Shown: piece after piece, positions 26,675-35,928 of the stretch
Position numbering within the stretch: the first letter of the stretch is position 1
Layout of the letters: each line of letters opens with the position of its first letter
The notes under the pieces: model-generated
What the model saw: only the letters and a program-made list of their open reading frames with translations
Told to the model about the DNA's origin: nothing
The model's database searches: none
Program-made: the position numbers and the translations under genes
From: CAZSRX01 sp964609675 [NCBI: uncultured Bacteroidota bacterium]
Lineage (GTDB): Bacteria > CLD3 > SB21
NCBI GenBank assembly: GCA_964609675.1
Contig: CAZSRX010000013.1
Location: 29,404 to 93,403, forward strand
DNA length: 64,000 bases
Direction: 5' to 3'

Positions 26675-27265
26675 TCATGTATGGATGGTGGTTGCAGTCA
26701 GCCATTCGACGGCTGAAAATAAGTTATCGGCAATATAGTCAGTTTTTATAGAAAGCTCAAGTAATTGTGATTCGGTCTTGATGCCATATCCGGTACGCAC
26801 CAGAATGGTTTTCAGCGAGGCCTTGACGCCCATACGGATATCGCTTAGCGAATCGCCAATCATCCATGACCCGTTACGGGTAATATGAAATCGTTTCTCG
26901 GCTTCCTGCACCAAACCGATGGCGGGTTTACGGCATGCGCAAACGGTCTTATACTGCTCGACAATGCCTTCGGGATGATGGGGACAATAAAAAAAACCGT
27001 CAATATGGGCGCGGAATTTTCGCAGTTCGTTTTTAATATGCTGCTGAAGCGCCAACACATCTTTAATCGTATATAATCCGCGCGCAATGCCGGACTGGTT
27101 ACTGAGTACAATAACTGCAAAACCGGCATCATTCAGTTTCCGAATAGCTTCCGGAGCGCCTTCGATAAACTCAAAATCCTCGATCCGGTAAACGTAGTTT
27201 TTTTCAACATTGATAGTGCCGTCGCGGTCAAGAAACACCGCTTTATGTTTCCGGTCGGTTTCCAA
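26675..27265 (-). CDS. gmhB: D-glycero-beta-D-manno-heptose 1,7-bisphosphate 7-phosphatase (GmhB type)
   Basis: The 196-residue HAD phosphatase removes the 7-phosphate of heptose bisphosphate on the way to ADP-heptose for the lipopolysaccharide core. Motif I is FLDRDGTINVEKNYV, followed by IVLSNQSGIARG. The zinc loop CPHHPEG and CACRKPA identifies the GmhB/HisB-N group, and motif IV reads MIGDSLSDI. Other heptose genes are not in the window. The gene follows recJ by 6 bases. A histidinol phosphatase role is possible for this superfamily, but no histidine genes are near. Confidence 0.9.
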   Translation of the reverse strand: METDRKHKAVFLDRDGTINVEKNYVYRIEDFEFIEGAPEAIRKLNDAGFAVIVLSNQSGIARGLYTIKDVLALQQHIKNELRKFRAHIDGFFYCPHHPEGIVEQYKTVCACRKPAIGLVQEAEKRFHITRNGSWMIGDSLSDIRMGVKASLKTILVRTGYGIKTESQLLELSIKTDYIADNLFSAVEWLTATTIHT

Positions 27266-27271
27266 TGCGTG

Positions 27272-28999
27272 TCAGTTCAGCGAGCCGTTGGAACTAAGTT
27301 TTAGATCTTTGATTTTCAGCTGGATTGTGGTGCGTCCCATCCAGGTGTTTTCGTCAATTTGATACACCAGGTCAATCGGATGATTGCCCACGCCGATAAG
27401 GTTGTAATGGTGGGCGAGGTTAAACCCGACAGCGTCAAGGATCGTATTGTTTTGCTTGACCTTCATGCGGATGTGGCGTTCGTTCATCAACTGCGGATAT
27501 CCGACAATCTGCAGGTTACGCGACAGGAAAATCGGCCTCATATTTCCGGGTCCGTACGGTTTGAACAGTTCCAGCAGCGTCAGCATGCGCTGGTCTATTT
27601 CATCGAGCTGAATTTCCGCGTCAATCTGCAGTTTAGGGATCAGGTCCGTATCCGGCAGATGGAGCCGGGCGTAGTCGTTCAGCCGCTGGCGCAGTTCGGG
27701 AATCCGCTTGAGGTTGATCGTGAGACCGGCGGCATATTTGTGCCCGCCATAACCTTCCATCACATCTTCACAGGATTTGAGCGCTTGGAACACGTCGAAA
27801 TTTTCGACGCTGCGGGCCGATCCCTTGCCGTGGTTTTCCGCCTCAGCGATAATAATCGTCGGCCGGTAGTACCGTTCAACAATTTTACTTGCGACAATGC
27901 CGATCACACCCTGATGCCAGCCGGGTTTGTAGAGAACAATCACCCGGTCGCGGTCAAAATCAAATTCTTCATCGACAATCTCGCAGGCCTCGAGAAACAT
28001 AACCTCGTTGATATCCCGGCGGTTGCGGTTCTCCGATTCAAGCACGCTGGCATATTCCGTCGCCTCGCGCTCGTCGCGGCTTATCAGGAGCTTCACCGCG
28101 CGGTGGGCGTCGCCAAGGCGGCCGACCGCATTGATTCGCGGGGCCAGGGCAAAGACTATCTGCGCCGTGGAAATGGACTTGCCGTAGATGTTTGCGTTCT
28201 TCACCAGTTGACGGATGCCGACCTTGCGCGCCTCGCTGACCAGCTGCAGGCCATTCTTGACTAACGTACGGTTCTCGCCGACCAGCGGCACGATATCGGC
28301 CGCGCTGCCAATGGCCACCAGGTCCAGATGCTGCATTATCGTCTCCGGATCCAGCTTAAGCCGCTGGGTTATGGCCTGACACAATTTGAATGCCACGCCC
28401 ACGCCGCAAAGTTCCTTGAACGGATAACGGCACTGCGGCTGCTTGGGATTCAGGATCGCCAGCGCCATCGGCAGCGTGTCGCCCGGATGATGATGATCGC
28501 AGATGATAACGTCGATGCCAAACTGGTTGGCAAGCTCCACCTGATTGATGGCCGTAATCCCGCAATCCACCGCAATCAGCACCTTCACGCCGTTTTCGTG
28601 CGCCGCCGTAATCCCCGGCATGGACAGGCCGTAGCCTTCCTTCACCCGGTCGGGAATGTAATAGGTGAGCAGACCCTTATGGATGTCGCGCAAAAAAAGA
28701 TACAGCATGGACGTGCTCGTAGTGCCGTCCACGTCGTAGTCGCCGTAAATCATAATCGGTTCCCGCTGTTTGATGGCGTTCAGAATCCGATCTACGGCAA
28801 TGTCCATGTTAAGCATTAAGAAAGGGTCATGCAGGGGCGCATTCTCCGCGCGGAAAAAATGCCGTGCTTCTTCAAATGTTGTTATGCCCCGGTTCAGCAG
28901 TATACGGGCGATAGTCTCCGGTACGTTGATACTGGCCGCTAGCTCTTTAACACGCTCCTTGTCCTGATGGTTGTTTAAAACCCATTGTTGTTCTATCAT
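27272..28999 (-). CDS. recJ: Single-stranded-DNA-specific exonuclease RecJ
   Basis: The 575-residue protein is a 5'-3' exonuclease used in recombination and mismatch and base repair. The DHH phosphoesterase domain shows YGDYDVDGTTS (about 84-94), AVDCGI and the name motif CDHHHPGD. The DHHA1 domain has GGHKYAAGL, and the OB-like C-terminal part completes the usual length. It begins the minus-strand run with gmhB and the aminotransferase. The region upstream is 375 bases long and must hold the promoter. No features contradict a working enzyme. Confidence 0.97.
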   Translation of the reverse strand: MIEQQWVLNNHQDKERVKELAASINVPETIARILLNRGITTFEEARHFFRAENAPLHDPFLMLNMDIAVDRILNAIKQREPIMIYGDYDVDGTTSTSMLYLFLRDIHKGLLTYYIPDRVKEGYGLSMPGITAAHENGVKVLIAVDCGITAINQVELANQFGIDVIICDHHHPGDTLPMALAILNPKQPQCRYPFKELCGVGVAFKLCQAITQRLKLDPETIMQHLDLVAIGSAADIVPLVGENRTLVKNGLQLVSEARKVGIRQLVKNANIYGKSISTAQIVFALAPRINAVGRLGDAHRAVKLLISRDEREATEYASVLESENRNRRDINEVMFLEACEIVDEEFDFDRDRVIVLYKPGWHQGVIGIVASKIVERYYRPTIIIAEAENHGKGSARSVENFDVFQALKSCEDVMEGYGGHKYAAGLTINLKRIPELRQRLNDYARLHLPDTDLIPKLQIDAEIQLDEIDQRMLTLLELFKPYGPGNMRPIFLSRNLQIVGYPQLMNERHIRMKVKQNNTILDAVGFNLAHHYNLIGVGNHPIDLVYQIDENTWMGRTTIQLKIKDLKLSSNGSLN

Positions 29000-29318
29000 A
29001 CTCCATGTTGTGTTTACTTTATTTTAATGTTAAATTAATTACAATGTATTTTGTATATAGTTAAGTCAATATAGGACATTTTTATTCTAAATGCAAAATA
29101 AATAAAAAACACAGATTTTTCATAAATAAGTTTTCCTGCAACGGCATTATGTTACGCCTACCCAAAATGCCCCAAATATCATTAATGAACCCATGAAAAC
29201 CATTCAAGCACAGCGATCGTATAACCATTGCATATCCGTTATTGCGGTATACCTAAGACAATTTTTTGCCCTGTATGCGGAAACTTAGATAATCCAGAAG
29301 CACAAAAAAGCGCTTAAT
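29000..29318. other. Intergenic region between recJ and the TonB receptor gene
   Basis: About 320 bases rich in A and T, with no credible reading frame on either strand. It should contain the promoter of the recJ run (reading left from about 29000). I see no RNA gene fold here. The right end leads into the terminator of the TonB receptor gene. Confidence 0.6.
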
Positions 29319-29352
29319 AAAAAAGCCGCTCCCTTTTCACGGGGAGCGGCTT
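29319..29352 (-). terminator. Rho-independent terminator of the TonB receptor gene
   Basis: The inverted repeat AGCCGCTCCC/GGGAGCGGCT folds around a short loop and, read on the minus strand, ends in a T-run. It lies 23 bases after the receptor stop codon at 29375. Confidence 0.9.
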
Positions 29353-29374
29353 CAGACTTAAAAGATATTAAATC

Positions 29375-32300
29375 TTAGAATGTGTACCGGATACCGAGCT
29401 GGAACTGCCAGCGTGAAGCAAGGTCGCTTGTCAAATAGCGTTTAGGATAAGTGACTTTACCGGTGGAGGAAGAATAGGTACCGAACGTGAAGGCTGGTTG
29501 TCCGCTAATAACACCCCGATAAATAATATTACTATTCGTCTGATTGGGTACATATTTAACTTGTCCCCATTCACGATTCAGCCAGTTCATGACGTTCAGC
29601 AGATCCATGGTAAGCTCAAAATTGCCGGGGGCAACTTGAAGCGGAATCTGCTGTCCAAGGTGTAAATCCACCCGGTTGATCCATGGTGCACGGCTGGCAT
29701 TACGGTCGATTATCTTTCCTCGGGCTTTGTCTAAAGCTGGATCGCCTTCAATATAGGCATTTAATTTTTCCCAGATTTCATCTGCGGTACGTGGATCACC
29801 ACCAACAGGAACAATATTAATGTCATCCCGGTCTTTAGGAACATAAACCAGGTCATTGGAGTTCCAACCGTCGCCATTAGCATCACCGCTATAGGTTTCT
29901 GAATAGGGACTTCCCGATGTACCGGAATAGAATAACGAAACTGTCGTTGCAAATTTCGGGAAGAATTCCAACGTGTAGGAGAGGGAACCGATAATTCGGT
30001 GACGCACTTCATAATTGGCAGTAGCTGATCCCGTATGGTTCGGATCACCTTTAATCGGATTGTACCGGAAGTTGGAGAGTGCCTGGCTGGAGGTACCGCT
30101 ATTTTCATCTACGGCACGACCGAGGGTATAGGCGAGACTCGCGAAATAGCCTTTGTCAAATTCGCCTAAGAAACCTGGGCTGAAGTTCTTTTGTAACGCC
30201 AGCGTTAGGTTGTATTCATAACCCAGATCCGTATTGCTAAGGTAGATTACATTGGTGAAGTTCGAATTGTATTTGCCGGTGTTTGCTGTCGAAAATACCG
30301 GTACAACACCGTCGGCATCGCCGCTGCGGCTGAGATTGCGGGTTGTGGTCGCCGGTTTCAGGTTGATGTCCTGATAGCGGATCGCATTGATGTTCTTCGA
30401 GGCAATGAAATCGATCGTACCGATGAAACCGTAGGGTAATTCATGGTCGGCGCCGATATTAAACCGCCATATCTGCGGCAGTTTGAAGTTCTTGGCGGTA
30501 ACATCAATCTCGCTCGTAACCAGACCGTAGGTTTTCTTAGAATCCTGACTCGGGTCTGGATCAAAGAATCCACGGACCAGATTCGGATTGCTACCGCTGT
30601 AGGCAATACGTCCGAATTCCACGCCGGTGTTCGAATACTGGTTGGAAATCCAGACATACGGCGTGCGTCCTGAGAAGATACCGATACCACCACGAACCTG
30701 TGTTTTCTTATTTCCGAAGACATCCCAGTTGAATCCTACGCGCGGGGAAATCAGGATGTTGCCGCTTGGAACTTTATTAGTATTGATCTCGATATTATCC
30801 AGAAACACCGTCGTATCAACCCGTTCATTGTAAGCGGGCTTATCGGAAAGAATCGGTACGTCAAAGCGGATACCGGCTGTAAGATTCATATTCGGTATGA
30901 TTTTCCATACGTCCTGCAGATAGAACCCAAGCTGTTTAACGCCGAATTTAGCGGTTGGCCGCTGTTTATTGGAATCCAGCGAATAACTGAGTTCATACGC
31001 GCTGGGACGGCCGACAAGGAACGAATCGAAATTCGCAAACGTGTAGAGACCGTAAAGGTTACGAATAAAAAGGTTCTCGAAATTGAAAAGTTCATTGTGC
31101 GTTCCGACAGTTAAGGAATGGTCGCCCATAACATAAGTTAAATTGTCGGTAATCTCAATGATATCCTGGTCAAGAGCATTCGCCTGAGAAAAATTCTCTG
31201 TGCCGCCCACCAGCATGCTCGTACCATAAGTAACGCGAACGGTAGGGAAAGGTTTGCCTGGGGTTTCCCGTTTGTCGCGAATCGTTTGGTAGGCTAATAT
31301 CGCCTCATTATAGAGATTGTTGGTGATTGCGCTGTTTAACTGAAACACGGTCGAATTCGTTGTGTTGGCAAACTTGTATCGGGTATTGCTGAAGAAAAAT
31401 CCGTTGCTGGATCCGGTTCCGGTCGAACGGCCAAGAATGTCATCGGATGCATTAATAAAATTATGACGGACAATCAATTGATGCTTTTCCGAGATATTAT
31501 AATCAAAACGAACGAAGAACTTGGTACTGGGTCGGGTATTGGTGCGGATGCCATAACTGCCGGGGTTGTAATTATACATGCTGATCAGCGCGTTCTTGAA
31601 TTGTTCGGCTTCGGCCGTATCAATACCGCTGATCGTAGAAAAGTCATTAGCCGCTCCGGTACCGGTAATTCCGAAATTAGTCGGGGAATTACGTTTGGAA
31701 TATTCTCCATTGACAAAGAAGAACAGTTTGTCATTAATAATGGGTCCGCCTACGCGGAAGCCATAAACGGTTTCGCTAAAGTCTGCGACGGGTATCTTGT
31801 CGATGCCGCTTCCGACAAAGCTCTCATTACGGCCGTACATATATACAGAACCTTCATACTTGTTGGTTCCGCTACGGGTAATCGCGTTGATGCCGCCGCC
31901 GGTGAAGCCGCCCTTGCGGACATCATACGGCGCCAGTTCAACCTGGAATTCCTGGATGGCGTCGAGACTGATTGGAGTGGTTCCAGCCTGGCCGCCGGGT
32001 GTGCCGCTTCCGGCAAGTCCGAAAAGGTCGTTATTCACGGAACCGTCGATAAGGATGTTGTTGTAGCGATTGTTGCGGCCCACGGCACTGTTGCCGGAGA
32101 ACTGGGGCGTCAAGCGCGTGAAGTCGTCAAAACTACGGCTGATCGTCGGCATCTTAGTAATCTGATCGTTGGTGACCGTCAGTGCCGCGCCCGTACGGGA
32201 CTCGCTGATGATCGGATTGCGCTCCACCACGATTTCCACGCCGGCCATTTCCACAGCTTCTTCGGTCAGCGTGAAGTTAATCCGTTTGTCTTCGCCGAGA

Positions 32301-32611
32301 GTTAACATAATGTTCTCGCGGGTTTCTTTTTTATAACCGATGAAATTCACGGTTACCGTGTACGGGCCGCCGACACGGGCAAACGGAATATTGTACCGGC
32401 CGTCGGCGCGAGTCGCCGCGCCAAATACAGTTCCGGACGGGACGTGGGTCGCGATTACATTGGCGCCGTACACCGGCTGTCCGTTGTTATCTTTCACCAC
32501 GCCGCTGAAGGACGCAGTAGTCACCGATTGCGCCGACAAGGCTCCCGCCACTAACGCGGCCAAAACTAGCCCGGCAACCGCCGACCATAAAAGGGTTGTA
32601 GCTCTTCTCAT
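29375..32611 (-). CDS. Oar-like TonB-dependent outer membrane receptor with carboxypeptidase-regulatory-like domain
   Basis: At 1078 residues this is a large outer membrane protein. The signal peptide ends near SAQS. Residues about 30-120 form the CarboxypepD_reg-like beta sandwich (GVVKDNNGQPVYGANVIATH). The plug starts with ESRTGAALTVTNDQI and has the GSVNNDLFGLAG and GGGINAITRSGTNKYEGS segments. The rest is a beta-barrel rich in aromatic-turn repeats that ends with WQFQLGIRYTF, a C-terminal Phe typical of barrel assembly. This is the Oar/TonB group seen widely in the FCB phyla and myxobacteria. Ligand is unknown. A terminator follows the gene, and a 10-base inverted repeat lies in its upstream region. 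Confidence 0.93.
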   Translation of the reverse strand: MRRATTLLWSAVAGLVLAALVAGALSAQSVTTASFSGVVKDNNGQPVYGANVIATHVPSGTVFGAATRADGRYNIPFARVGGPYTVTVNFIGYKKETRENIMLTLGEDKRINFTLTEEAVEMAGVEIVVERNPIISESRTGAALTVTNDQITKMPTISRSFDDFTRLTPQFSGNSAVGRNNRYNNILIDGSVNNDLFGLAGSGTPGGQAGTTPISLDAIQEFQVELAPYDVRKGGFTGGGINAITRSGTNKYEGSVYMYGRNESFVGSGIDKIPVADFSETVYGFRVGGPIINDKLFFFVNGEYSKRNSPTNFGITGTGAANDFSTISGIDTAEAEQFKNALISMYNYNPGSYGIRTNTRPSTKFFVRFDYNISEKHQLIVRHNFINASDDILGRSTGTGSSNGFFFSNTRYKFANTTNSTVFQLNSAITNNLYNEAILAYQTIRDKRETPGKPFPTVRVTYGTSMLVGGTENFSQANALDQDIIEITDNLTYVMGDHSLTVGTHNELFNFENLFIRNLYGLYTFANFDSFLVGRPSAYELSYSLDSNKQRPTAKFGVKQLGFYLQDVWKIIPNMNLTAGIRFDVPILSDKPAYNERVDTTVFLDNIEINTNKVPSGNILISPRVGFNWDVFGNKKTQVRGGIGIFSGRTPYVWISNQYSNTGVEFGRIAYSGSNPNLVRGFFDPDPSQDSKKTYGLVTSEIDVTAKNFKLPQIWRFNIGADHELPYGFIGTIDFIASKNINAIRYQDINLKPATTTRNLSRSGDADGVVPVFSTANTGKYNSNFTNVIYLSNTDLGYEYNLTLALQKNFSPGFLGEFDKGYFASLAYTLGRAVDENSGTSSQALSNFRYNPIKGDPNHTGSATANYEVRHRIIGSLSYTLEFFPKFATTVSLFYSGTSGSPYSETYSGDANGDGWNSNDLVYVPKDRDDINIVPVGGDPRTADEIWEKLNAYIEGDPALDKARGKIIDRNASRAPWINRVDLHLGQQIPLQVAPGNFELTMDLLNVMNWLNREWGQVKYVPNQTNSNIIYRGVISGQPAFTFGTYSSSTGKVTYPKRYLTSDLASRWQFQLGIRYTF

Positions 32612-32696
32612 AATCAGTACTCCTTGAGTGTTAGGTTTAGAGCTGTTAAGGGTTAGTTAAAATTGCTTGTGTGTCTTTAGAAATGCTCCTTTCAGA

Positions 32697-32740
32697 AATA
32701 ATTCAGCGTGAAGTGTAGGGTAATGTAGCCCTGAATTATT
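32697..32740. repeat. Ten-base perfect inverted repeat in the TonB receptor / ppdK divergent promoter region
   Basis: AATAATTCAG (32697-32706) is matched by its exact reverse complement CTGAATTATT (32731-32740), with 24 bases between. The site lies 86 bases before the TonB receptor start and about 180 bases before ppdK, in the only gap between two divergent genes. An inner AGGG/CCCT pair offers a competing fold. This may be an operator or an RNA leader hairpin. I recognise no known regulator motif. The rest of the 309-base gap (32612-32920) shows no gene. Confidence 0.45.
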
Positions 32741-32920
32741 ACGATAAAAATATCTAATTATTATAAATTCTTCAAGTATTATTTCTTTAAGTTAAATTTT
32801 ATTAAAATCAAAACTAACGACAATATTCTGTTGCAAAGTTTAACTTTTTTTTGTAGTTTCTCCGCGCTTAAGGAACAATTGAAATTTAAATACCTTAAAA
32901 TAATTAACAGGGAACACACC

Positions 32921-35710
32921 ATGAAAAAAGTAAAAAAAACCAGAACTGTAAAAAATTCGCGCAATAAAACTGTCCGCAAAGCGCGCGCCGCCAAGTATGT
33001 CTATATATTCGGCGGAGGAAAGGCCGAGGGTAATGCCGATATGAAAAACCTGCTCGGCGGTAAAGGCGCCAACCTTGCCGAAATGGCATTGATCGGCCTG
33101 CCGGTTCCGGCCGGATTCACCATCACAACCGAAATGTGCAATCATTACTACGAGAACAAAAAGAAATATCCCGCCCAGTTGACAGCCGATGTCAATAAAG
33201 CGATGGCATTTGTCGAAAAAATCATGGGCGCAAAGTTCGGCGATAAGGATAATCCCCTGCTCGTATCCGTCCGCTCCGGCGCGCGAAAGTCCATGCCCGG
33301 CATGATGGAAACCGTGCTCAACGTGGGTTTAAATAACATCACCCGCGAGGGACTTATTAAAAAGACTAACAACCCCCGCTTTGTATATGACGCACAGCGC
33401 CGCCTGATTCAAATGTACGCCGATGTAGTGATGGAAAAAGCCGCCGGTATCGAACCCGAGGAAGGCAAGGGCGTCCGCCAGCAGTTGGAAAAAGAACTTG
33501 AGAAAATGAAACATGAACGCGGCGTTCATCAGGACACCGAACTGACCGCCGAAGATCTTAAATCGCTTATAGAAATCTACAAAGCCAAGGTCCATGAAGT
33601 GCTCGGCAAGCCGTTCCCGGAAGATCCGATGGAGCAGTTGTGGGGCGCCATCGGCGCCGTATTCCAGAGCTGGATGGGTAAACGGGCTGTCGCCTACCGC
33701 CAGATCGAGGGCATTCCTGCGGAATGGGGCACTGCCGTTAACGTGCAGGCGATGGTTTTCGGCAACATGGGCGAGACTTCCGCGACCGGCGTGGCATTTA
33801 CCCGTAACCCGGCCACCGGAGAAAATATGTTCTACGGCGAATGGTTGCCCAACGCGCAGGGCGAAGATGTTGTGGCCGGCATCCGTACGCCGAACCCGAT
33901 TAATGAACAAGGCAAAACGGAACAAAGCCAGCACCTGCCGTCTCTGGAAACGGCCATGCCTAAAGCTTACAAAGCTCTGCTGGACATCCGGCGTAAACTC
34001 GAAAAACATTATGCCGACATGCTCGATATCGAATTCACCATCCAGGAAGAGCGCCTGTGGATGCTGCAATGCCGCGTCGGCAAGCGTAACGGACCCGCTG
34101 CGGTCAAGATGGCGCTGGATATGCTGAAGGAAAAAATGATCACTAAGGAAGAAGCGGTTATGCGCGTCAGCCCCTCCCAGCTCGATGAACTGCTGCATCC
34201 GATCATCGATCCCAAAGTGGAATTGACGCATCATCCTTTGGCGAAAGGCCTTCCGGCGGGACCCGGCGCCGCGGCCGGTCAGGTGGTATTCAGCGCAAAC
34301 GACGCCGTCGCCTGGGCTAAAGAGGGCAAAAAAGTGATTCTCGTCCGCGAAGAAACCAATCCCGAAGACGTTGAGGGCATGCGCGCTTCCGAAGCCATTT
34401 TAACCGCCCGCGGCGGCATGACCAGTCACGCCGCTTTAGTGGCCCGCGGCTGGGGTAAATGTTGCGTCGTCGGCGCCGGTTCAATTAAAGTAAACTATCA
34501 TGAAAAATATTTTTCGGTCGGCGACAAACAGATCCGTGAAGGCGATATGATCACACTTAACGGCACAAAGGGCTATGTATACGAAGGTTCTCTGCCGATG
34601 ATTAAGGCCGCCGAGGATAATCCCGATTTTATAGCGTTCATGAAGGTCTGCGATCAGATCCGCCGTCTGGGTATCCGCACCAACGCCGACACGCCGGAAG
34701 ATGCCGCCAAGGCCCGCTCGTTCGGCGCCGAAGGCATCGGACTTTTCCGTACCGAGCACATGTTCTACGGTAAAAACTCCGAACAGCCCCTGTTCCTGCT
34801 CCGTAAGATGATCGTCTCCAAGACGCAGGATGAACGCCGCGCCGCGCTGAACGAACTCTTCCCGTTCGTGAAGGCCGACGTCAAGGGCACCATGGCCGTG
34901 ATGGACGGCTATCCGGTTACCTTCCGGACGCTCGACCCCCCGCTCCACGAATTCGTCCCGAACCGGGCCGATGAACGCGAACGGCTGGCGCAAAGTCTTG
35001 GTATTTCCGCCGATGAGTTCAACCACCGCGCAGAATCCCTGCATGAAAACAATCCGATGATGGGCCACCGCGGTGTCCGCCTCGGCATCACCTATCCGGA
35101 AATCACCGAAATGCAGGTGCGCGCGATACTTGAAGCCGCCGCCGAACTCATCCAGGAAGGCAAAAAAGCCATGCCGGAAATCATGATTCCCGTCACCTGC
35201 GTCGACACCGAACTGACGCACCAGTACGCGATCATCGAGAAAATCCATAACGAAACCGCTCAGAAATTCGGCATGAAGAAAATCCCGCACCTTGTCGGCA
35301 CCATGATTGAGATCCCGCGCGCAGCGATTACCGCCGACAAGATTGCCCGCGTATCCCAGTTCTTCTCGTTTGGCACCAACGACCTGACGCAGATGGGCTT
35401 TGGATTCTCCCGCGATGACATCGGCGGATTCCTGCCGGATTATCTTGAAAAGAAAATCCTGCCCGTGGATCCTTTCCAAGTCATCGACCGCGAAGGCATC
35501 GGCTTCCTGATGCAGGTAGCTGTCGAACGTGGACGCAAAACCCGGCCTGACCTCAAAGTCGGCATCTGCGGCGAACACGGCGGCGAACCCAACTCCGTCG
35601 AATTCTGCCATATGCTCGGCATGAACTACGTGAGCTGCTCGCCGTTCCGCATCCCGATAGCCAAACTCGCCGCGGCACAGGCGGCGGTCAATGAGAAACG
35701 GAAAAAGTAA
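32921..35710 (+). CDS. ppdK: Pyruvate, phosphate dikinase
   Basis: From ATG 32921 this is a 929-residue enzyme that interconverts pyruvate, ATP and Pi with PEP, AMP and PPi. The frame is open further upstream, but AGGGA at about 32909-32913 supports this start. The N-terminal ATP-grasp domain opens with LLGGKGANLAEM. The phosphohistidine domain carries GGMTSHAALVARGWGKCCVVG (His503). The C-terminal PEP domain has the catalytic Cys of GICGEHGG. The first 27 residues are an unusual Lys/Arg-rich extension (KKVKKTRTVKNSRNK...) not needed for the fold. Length without it matches the bacterial family (about 875-900). It reads away from the TonB gene and ends in a strong terminator. Confidence 0.96.
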   Translation: MKKVKKTRTVKNSRNKTVRKARAAKYVYIFGGGKAEGNADMKNLLGGKGANLAEMALIGLPVPAGFTITTEMCNHYYENKKKYPAQLTADVNKAMAFVEKIMGAKFGDKDNPLLVSVRSGARKSMPGMMETVLNVGLNNITREGLIKKTNNPRFVYDAQRRLIQMYADVVMEKAAGIEPEEGKGVRQQLEKELEKMKHERGVHQDTELTAEDLKSLIEIYKAKVHEVLGKPFPEDPMEQLWGAIGAVFQSWMGKRAVAYRQIEGIPAEWGTAVNVQAMVFGNMGETSATGVAFTRNPATGENMFYGEWLPNAQGEDVVAGIRTPNPINEQGKTEQSQHLPSLETAMPKAYKALLDIRRKLEKHYADMLDIEFTIQEERLWMLQCRVGKRNGPAAVKMALDMLKEKMITKEEAVMRVSPSQLDELLHPIIDPKVELTHHPLAKGLPAGPGAAAGQVVFSANDAVAWAKEGKKVILVREETNPEDVEGMRASEAILTARGGMTSHAALVARGWGKCCVVGAGSIKVNYHEKYFSVGDKQIREGDMITLNGTKGYVYEGSLPMIKAAEDNPDFIAFMKVCDQIRRLGIRTNADTPEDAAKARSFGAEGIGLFRTEHMFYGKNSEQPLFLLRKMIVSKTQDERRAALNELFPFVKADVKGTMAVMDGYPVTFRTLDPPLHEFVPNRADERERLAQSLGISADEFNHRAESLHENNPMMGHRGVRLGITYPEITEMQVRAILEAAAELIQEGKKAMPEIMIPVTCVDTELTHQYAIIEKIHNETAQKFGMKKIPHLVGTMIEIPRAAITADKIARVSQFFSFGTNDLTQMGFGFSRDDIGGFLPDYLEKKILPVDPFQVIDREGIGFLMQVAVERGRKTRPDLKVGICGEHGGEPNSVEFCHMLGMNYVSCSPFRIPIAKLAAAQAAVNEKRKK

Positions 35711-35730
35711 TTTCCTTTATCGCTCAATTG

Positions 35731-35766
35731 AAAAACCCGCAGAGAAAACCTCTGCGGGTTTTTTTT
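35731..35766 (+). terminator. Rho-independent terminator of ppdK
   Basis: AACCCGCAGAG pairs with CTCTGCGGGTT (11 base pairs, five-base loop), followed by a T-run. It lies 20 bases after the ppdK stop codon. The reverse strand also begins with an A-run, so it may serve the opposing gene in part. Confidence 0.93.
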
Positions 35767-35928
35767 CAACAGCATTGCAGAAAAAGAATTCTTAAATCCG
35801 AAGGAGAAAACTATATTTCATACAACTCGGCAATTCGCTTTAACCGGATTGTATTGTCTTCAGGATTAATCTCCTCAGGATAAAAAATATTGTTTGATTT
35901 CTTAGGGAAAAACAATCTACTTATTTTA

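Noticed and set aside
32831-32920. A 30-residue upstream extension of the ppdK frame
   Set aside because: The segment is AT-rich promoter sequence, and a good ribosome site precedes the ATG at 32921.
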